A program made the translations under genes and the position numbers. A stretch of 33,363 nucleotides of DNA from JAHEJB01 sp041748175 (GTDB taxonomy: Bacteria; Bacteroidota; Rhodothermia; Rhodothermales; Rubricoccaceae), in contig JBGTDU010000132.1 of the NCBI GenBank assembly GCA_041748175.1, positions 1 to 33,363 on the forward strand, written 5' to 3'. Of this stretch, positions 30,944-33,363 are shown piece after piece. Under the pieces are notes generated by a model that made no database searches, was not told the DNA's origin, and saw nothing but the letters and a program-made list of their open reading frames with translations. Each line of letters opens with the position of its first letter. The first letter of the stretch is position 1.

Positions 30944-31279
30944 GGGTACGCTTTAGAAGAACACCGGGGAGTGTATTGAACTCGTTGCTTGCGTGCAAGC
31001 CGCAAGGCCGTCCTGTGGAAAAAGACGCGCAGGAAAACGCCGTATTGTCCTTTCCTTCAAACAATAGGCCGGAGGAGCGGACCAGATTTAAGATTGGCTC
31101 GCGGCGGTGGAGGCATGTTGGCTTATTTCCACGGGCTTTTTCACTACGTCGGAACCACCACGATCCTCAAAAGATCGAGAAACCGATCTCAATTTTCCAC
31201 CCGCCCCGCTACGACCACCAAAGACGACAGTTCTCTGGCCCTGCCCTTACGCGCGGAAACTGAACAATCGGACAGGCGA
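30944..31279. other. 336-bp stretch without a gene
   Basis: No frame on either strand looks coding. The stretch separates acyP from phhA, both on the minus strand, so it should hold the end of the phhA transcript and the acyP promoter. One short hairpin is seen at 31172-31189. The middle part is rich in A/T compared with neighbouring genes. I see no repeat, tRNA or riboswitch. Confidence 0.55.
31172..31189 (-). terminator. small hairpin with T-run downstream of phhA
   Basis: On the minus strand AGATCG-GTTTCT-CGATCT forms a 6-bp stem with a 6-nt loop, followed by TTTGAGG. It lies about 90 nt beyond the phhA stop codon. The stem is short, so it is only a weak terminator candidate. Confidence 0.3.
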
Positions 31280-32125
31280 TTATGAAGGAAGCAGTCCCCG
31301 CTCCACTGCCCATCCCTTGAAACCGTCAACCAGTTGTTCGAACGAATCGAGGACGTACAGAATCGGCTGGAGATGCCATACGTCGTATTCCTGGTTGATG
31401 ATGGCTTCGATGTCGAACGGCTTTTTCTGCACCTTGTCGGAAAGCGCGTGTTGGACTTCCTCTTTCGAGGAGAGCACACCGGCGCCAAAAATGCGCATCC
31501 CATTCTCCTGGCTGATCAACCCGAACTCGACCGTGAACCAGTGCAGGCGCTCAAGACTTTGGCGGTCCTTCCCCTTGGCATCCAGCGCCGCCAGGCCGAA
31601 CATGTGGTAGAAGTCGGCGAAAGCTGGCTCCGTGAGCATCGGCATGTGGCCGAACATATCGTGGAAGCAATCCGGTGCCGGCGTATAGTCCAGTTCCTCT
31701 TCGCCGCGAATGTAGTCCGTGCTGGGGAACTGCCGATTTCCAAGCAGGCCGAAGAAGTCGCGTTCATGAAGCAGGCCGGGGATTCTTGCGATCTCCCAGC
31801 CTGCCGCCTGTTGCATATTCCTCGACAAATCGGCGAGCGCCGGGATGCCGTTGGGCGTCATGCCGAGCGTTTCTACCCCGGCCTGAAATGCCTCGCCTGC
31901 TCGTCCGGGCAGCATAGCCATCTGCCGGTTGAAGAGGAAGGTCCAGTTGGCGTTGTCTTCGTCCGAGTAAACGGGCGCCACGATTTCGTCGCCGACTGGC
32001 GGCGTGCCGACGAGATTCTGGGGGATGCAACGCGGGTCCACATCGTCTCTCTCTGCAGCTATTTCGTACGCGGAACGCGGCTCGTCGTGAACCACATCTT
32101 GCGCAGATGTCGATGGATCAGTCAT
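31280..32125 (-). CDS. phhA: phenylalanine 4-monooxygenase
   Basis: This non-haem iron enzyme hydroxylates phenylalanine to tyrosine with O2 and a tetrahydropterin. The 281-residue product has the single catalytic domain expected for a bacterial enzyme, without an N-terminal ACT domain. The iron ligands are His155 and His160 in DCFHDMFGHMP and Glu200 in WFTVEFGL. The C-terminal region, DKVQKKPFDIEAIINQEYDVWHLQPILYVLDSFEQL in the family's usual order, is intact. The variant HDMFGH in place of HExxGH keeps both His ligands. No pterin carbinolamine dehydratase gene (phhB) is adjacent. The ATG at 32125 fits. The small membrane-protein gene lies 88 bp upstream on the same strand. Confidence 0.95.
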   Translation of the reverse strand: MTDPSTSAQDVVHDEPRSAYEIAAERDDVDPRCIPQNLVGTPPVGDEIVAPVYSDEDNANWTFLFNRQMAMLPGRAGEAFQAGVETLGMTPNGIPALADLSRNMQQAAGWEIARIPGLLHERDFFGLLGNRQFPSTDYIRGEEELDYTPAPDCFHDMFGHMPMLTEPAFADFYHMFGLAALDAKGKDRQSLERLHWFTVEFGLISQENGMRIFGAGVLSSKEEVQHALSDKVQKKPFDIEAIINQEYDVWHLQPILYVLDSFEQLVDGFKGWAVERGLLPS

Positions 32126-32213
32126 GGGAAGGAGTGAGTTGTTTCTTGAAAATCGATTGCGCGGAAGCTACAACCCGCGCCTCGGAAACGGGGTGATGAG
32201 GGACGAACGGGTG

Positions 32214-32423
32214 TCAGGGCTCATCGCGTTCCATGACCCAATACACGAGGCGAAGGACAGCCGAAAGCAGGAGCACCGCACCGAGCACAAAGACCGCGCG
32301 GAAGAGCCCTTCGGGCGTCCAGACACCGAAACGGAGGTAGCCGAGAATCGTCCAGTAGACAAACGCGGACAGGGCGAGCGCCAGCCCGAATGGCAGGACG
32401 AGCCGAGGAAGAGGTCGTTTCAT
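32214..32423 (-). CDS. small two-helix membrane protein of unknown function
   Basis: The 69-residue product has two predicted membrane helices (about 8-28 and 41-63) joined by a short loop, with a basic start MKRPLPR and an acidic end MERDEP. No family is recognised. The ATG at 32423 starts 20 bp after the redoxin stop codon on the same strand, so it is probably co-transcribed with it. The frame is open for 23 more codons upstream, overlapping the redoxin gene, but that part looks unlike protein. The small size makes this call moderate. Confidence 0.6.
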   Translation of the reverse strand: MKRPLPRLVLPFGLALALSAFVYWTILGYLRFGVWTPEGLFRAVFVLGAVLLLSAVLRLVYWVMERDEP

Positions 32424-32443
32424 GACGGTCCGGCCATCGGAGT

Positions 32444-33052
32444 CTACCGGCTTTCCGCAACGGGCACCGAGTGGAACTCGGCGTCCTTCCACTTGATGTT
32501 GCAGCCCATCGACGGGATTTGCTGCATCGTCACGGCGCCGGTTTCGAGGAACTCCGTCAACGCATCGCGAAGGTCAGACGTCGTGGTCTCTCTTTTCGGC
32601 GTTCCATCGTCCAATCGTCCGCGATAAACCAGGCGTCGATCATCGCCAAAGACATAGAAATCCGGCGTGCATGCGGCGGCGTAGGCCCGGGCAACTTCCT
32701 GCGATTCGTCGTGGAGGTAGGGGAAAGGATAGGCTTTTTCTTCCGCTCGGGCTGCCATCGCCTCGAAGGAATCGGCCGGATGGGTCTCGGCATCGTTCGA
32801 ACAGATCGCCAGGAACTGAACGCCTTGGACCGCGAACTCCTTCGCCAGGGCAATCGTCCGGTCCTCGACGGCGATCACGTACGGGCAGTGGTTGCACCAG
32901 AACACGACCACAAACACACGTGCATCGGGATAGTCATCAAGTGAGCGAGAAGGTGCGCCTCGGGCGTCATCGACTTCCGCGTTGGCCAAGGGGAGGTCGA
33001 AGGCCGGAGCCGCCGAACCCAGGGCGAGCATTTCGGAATAGGTGAGGGACAT
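32444..33052 (-). CDS. thioredoxin-family redoxin (AhpC/TSA-like)
   Basis: The 202-residue product is a cytoplasmic peroxiredoxin/thioredoxin-fold protein of the PRX-like type. It has VVVFWCNHCPYV with Cys53-Asn-His-Cys56 as active site, the AICSNDAETHPADSFEAM segment, the AACTPDFYVFG cis-proline segment, and the characteristic C-terminal IPSMGCNIKWK. There is no signal peptide. Members are usually annotated as thioredoxin-family or redoxin-domain proteins with unproven substrate. It lies 11 bp after the GH3 stop codon and 20 bp before the small membrane gene, so all three are likely one transcript. Confidence 0.92.
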   Translation of the reverse strand: MSLTYSEMLALGSAAPAFDLPLANAEVDDARGAPSRSLDDYPDARVFVVVFWCNHCPYVIAVEDRTIALAKEFAVQGVQFLAICSNDAETHPADSFEAMAARAEEKAYPFPYLHDESQEVARAYAAACTPDFYVFGDDRRLVYRGRLDDGTPKRETTTSDLRDALTEFLETGAVTMQQIPSMGCNIKWKDAEFHSVPVAESR

Positions 33053-33063
33053 GGCTTGGGGAA

Positions 33064-33363
33064 TCAGTGGGAAGAGTCGGAAAGAAATTCGATGAGCGCC
33101 CTCCGTGAAGCGGGGACATCAGAGAACGCGCAGACTTTGGCGGAAGCACCAGCGAGCCCGTCAAGGCCCCGCGGCTCTCCGAGCGCAGCCAGGACGGTTG
33201 GCTTCTGCCGGATGAGCATTTGAACAAAAGAACGCTGCTCATCCGGTAGCCCGAAGCTGTGCCACGCCGCGGGTTTTACAACGACGGCGATCAGCAAACG
33301 TTCGGCGGCTTGCACGGCGTTGTTGGACGCTTCGTCTGAATCGGAATCCGCACCGATCCGCTG
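33064..33363 (-). CDS. GH3 family glycoside hydrolase, C-terminal part (cut by window edge)
   Basis: The frame runs open to the right edge of the window, so only the last 99 residues are seen. They resemble the C-terminal domain of GH3 beta-glucosidase/beta-N-acetylhexosaminidase proteins: SNNAVQAAERLLIAVVVKP, then KPTVLAALGEPRG, then AKVCAFSDVPASRRALIEFL. The catalytic domain lies outside the window, so the substrate cannot be judged. In bacteria with this layout a peptidoglycan-recycling hexosaminidase (NagZ-like) is a common outcome, but this is inference. Confidence 0.7.
   Translation of the reverse strand, partial: QRIGADSDSDEASNNAVQAAERLLIAVVVKPAAWHSFGLPDEQRSFVQMLIRQKPTVLAALGEPRGLDGLAGASAKVCAFSDVPASRRALIEFLSDSSH

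Overview
The window looks like a chromosomal segment of a GC-rich member of Bacteroidota, most likely the Rhodothermales lineage. This is inferred from gene content, not from a marker-gene search. Two secreted proteins end in type IX secretion (Por) sorting tails. There is a TonB-dependent receptor of the outer-membrane beta-barrel family with an N-terminal carboxypeptidase-regulatory-like domain. A sigma-70-like factor of the TIGR02999 type sits with a TPR-containing Ser/Thr kinase. CcmE has a Cys in place of the usual haem-binding His. Most genes lack an obvious Shine-Dalgarno sequence. I saw no tRNA, rRNA, CRISPR array, insertion sequence or phage gene.

Layout. 1-568 has no convincing gene. 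569-2866 (+) is a partial cytochrome c maturation cluster, ccmB-ccmC-ccmD-ccmE. 2905-5176 (-) is rsmA-mgtE. 5266-6595 (-) holds a small lipoprotein and the biotin transporter bioY, each followed by a hairpin. 6672-14698 is the accessory-looking core: three secreted-protein genes on the minus strand (two with type IX sorting tails), a crotonase, and a sigma factor/kinase pair on the plus strand. 14749-19843 (-) holds a Fer4_19/double-CDGSH iron-sulfur protein, the complete cobalamin-dependent methionine synthase metH, and a DUF922-type secreted HExxH protein. 19942-24202 holds a lipoprotein, a secreted protein with two similar halves, and a TonB-dependent receptor. 24308-27096 (-) is htrA overlapping aroC. 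27250-28940 (+) is a family 4 glycosyltransferase overlapping a periplasmic thioredoxin. 28977-30943 (-) holds acyP, a stand-alone RelA/SpoT-type HD hydrolase and prmC. 31280-33363 (-) holds a GH3 hydrolase cut by the window edge, a redoxin, a two-helix membrane protein and phenylalanine hydroxylase.

The best candidate for something undescribed lies at 8389-14741. The three secreted-protein genes (starts at 8333, 10896 and 11454) each carry upstream a bipartite sequence, on the coding strand CCGATGTCC-N18-CGCCATC, with a constant 18-bp gap and only small changes. The sigma factor/kinase pair starts within 160 bp of one of these genes. This suggests a small surface-protein regulon with its own sigma factor and sensor kinase. 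The 5.5 kb that carries two of the secreted genes and the sigma/kinase pair also lies between the crotonase 3' end and a 28-bp decayed copy of that same 3' end (14714-14741), as if the block had been inserted. Both ideas are inference from the sequence and need comparative tests.
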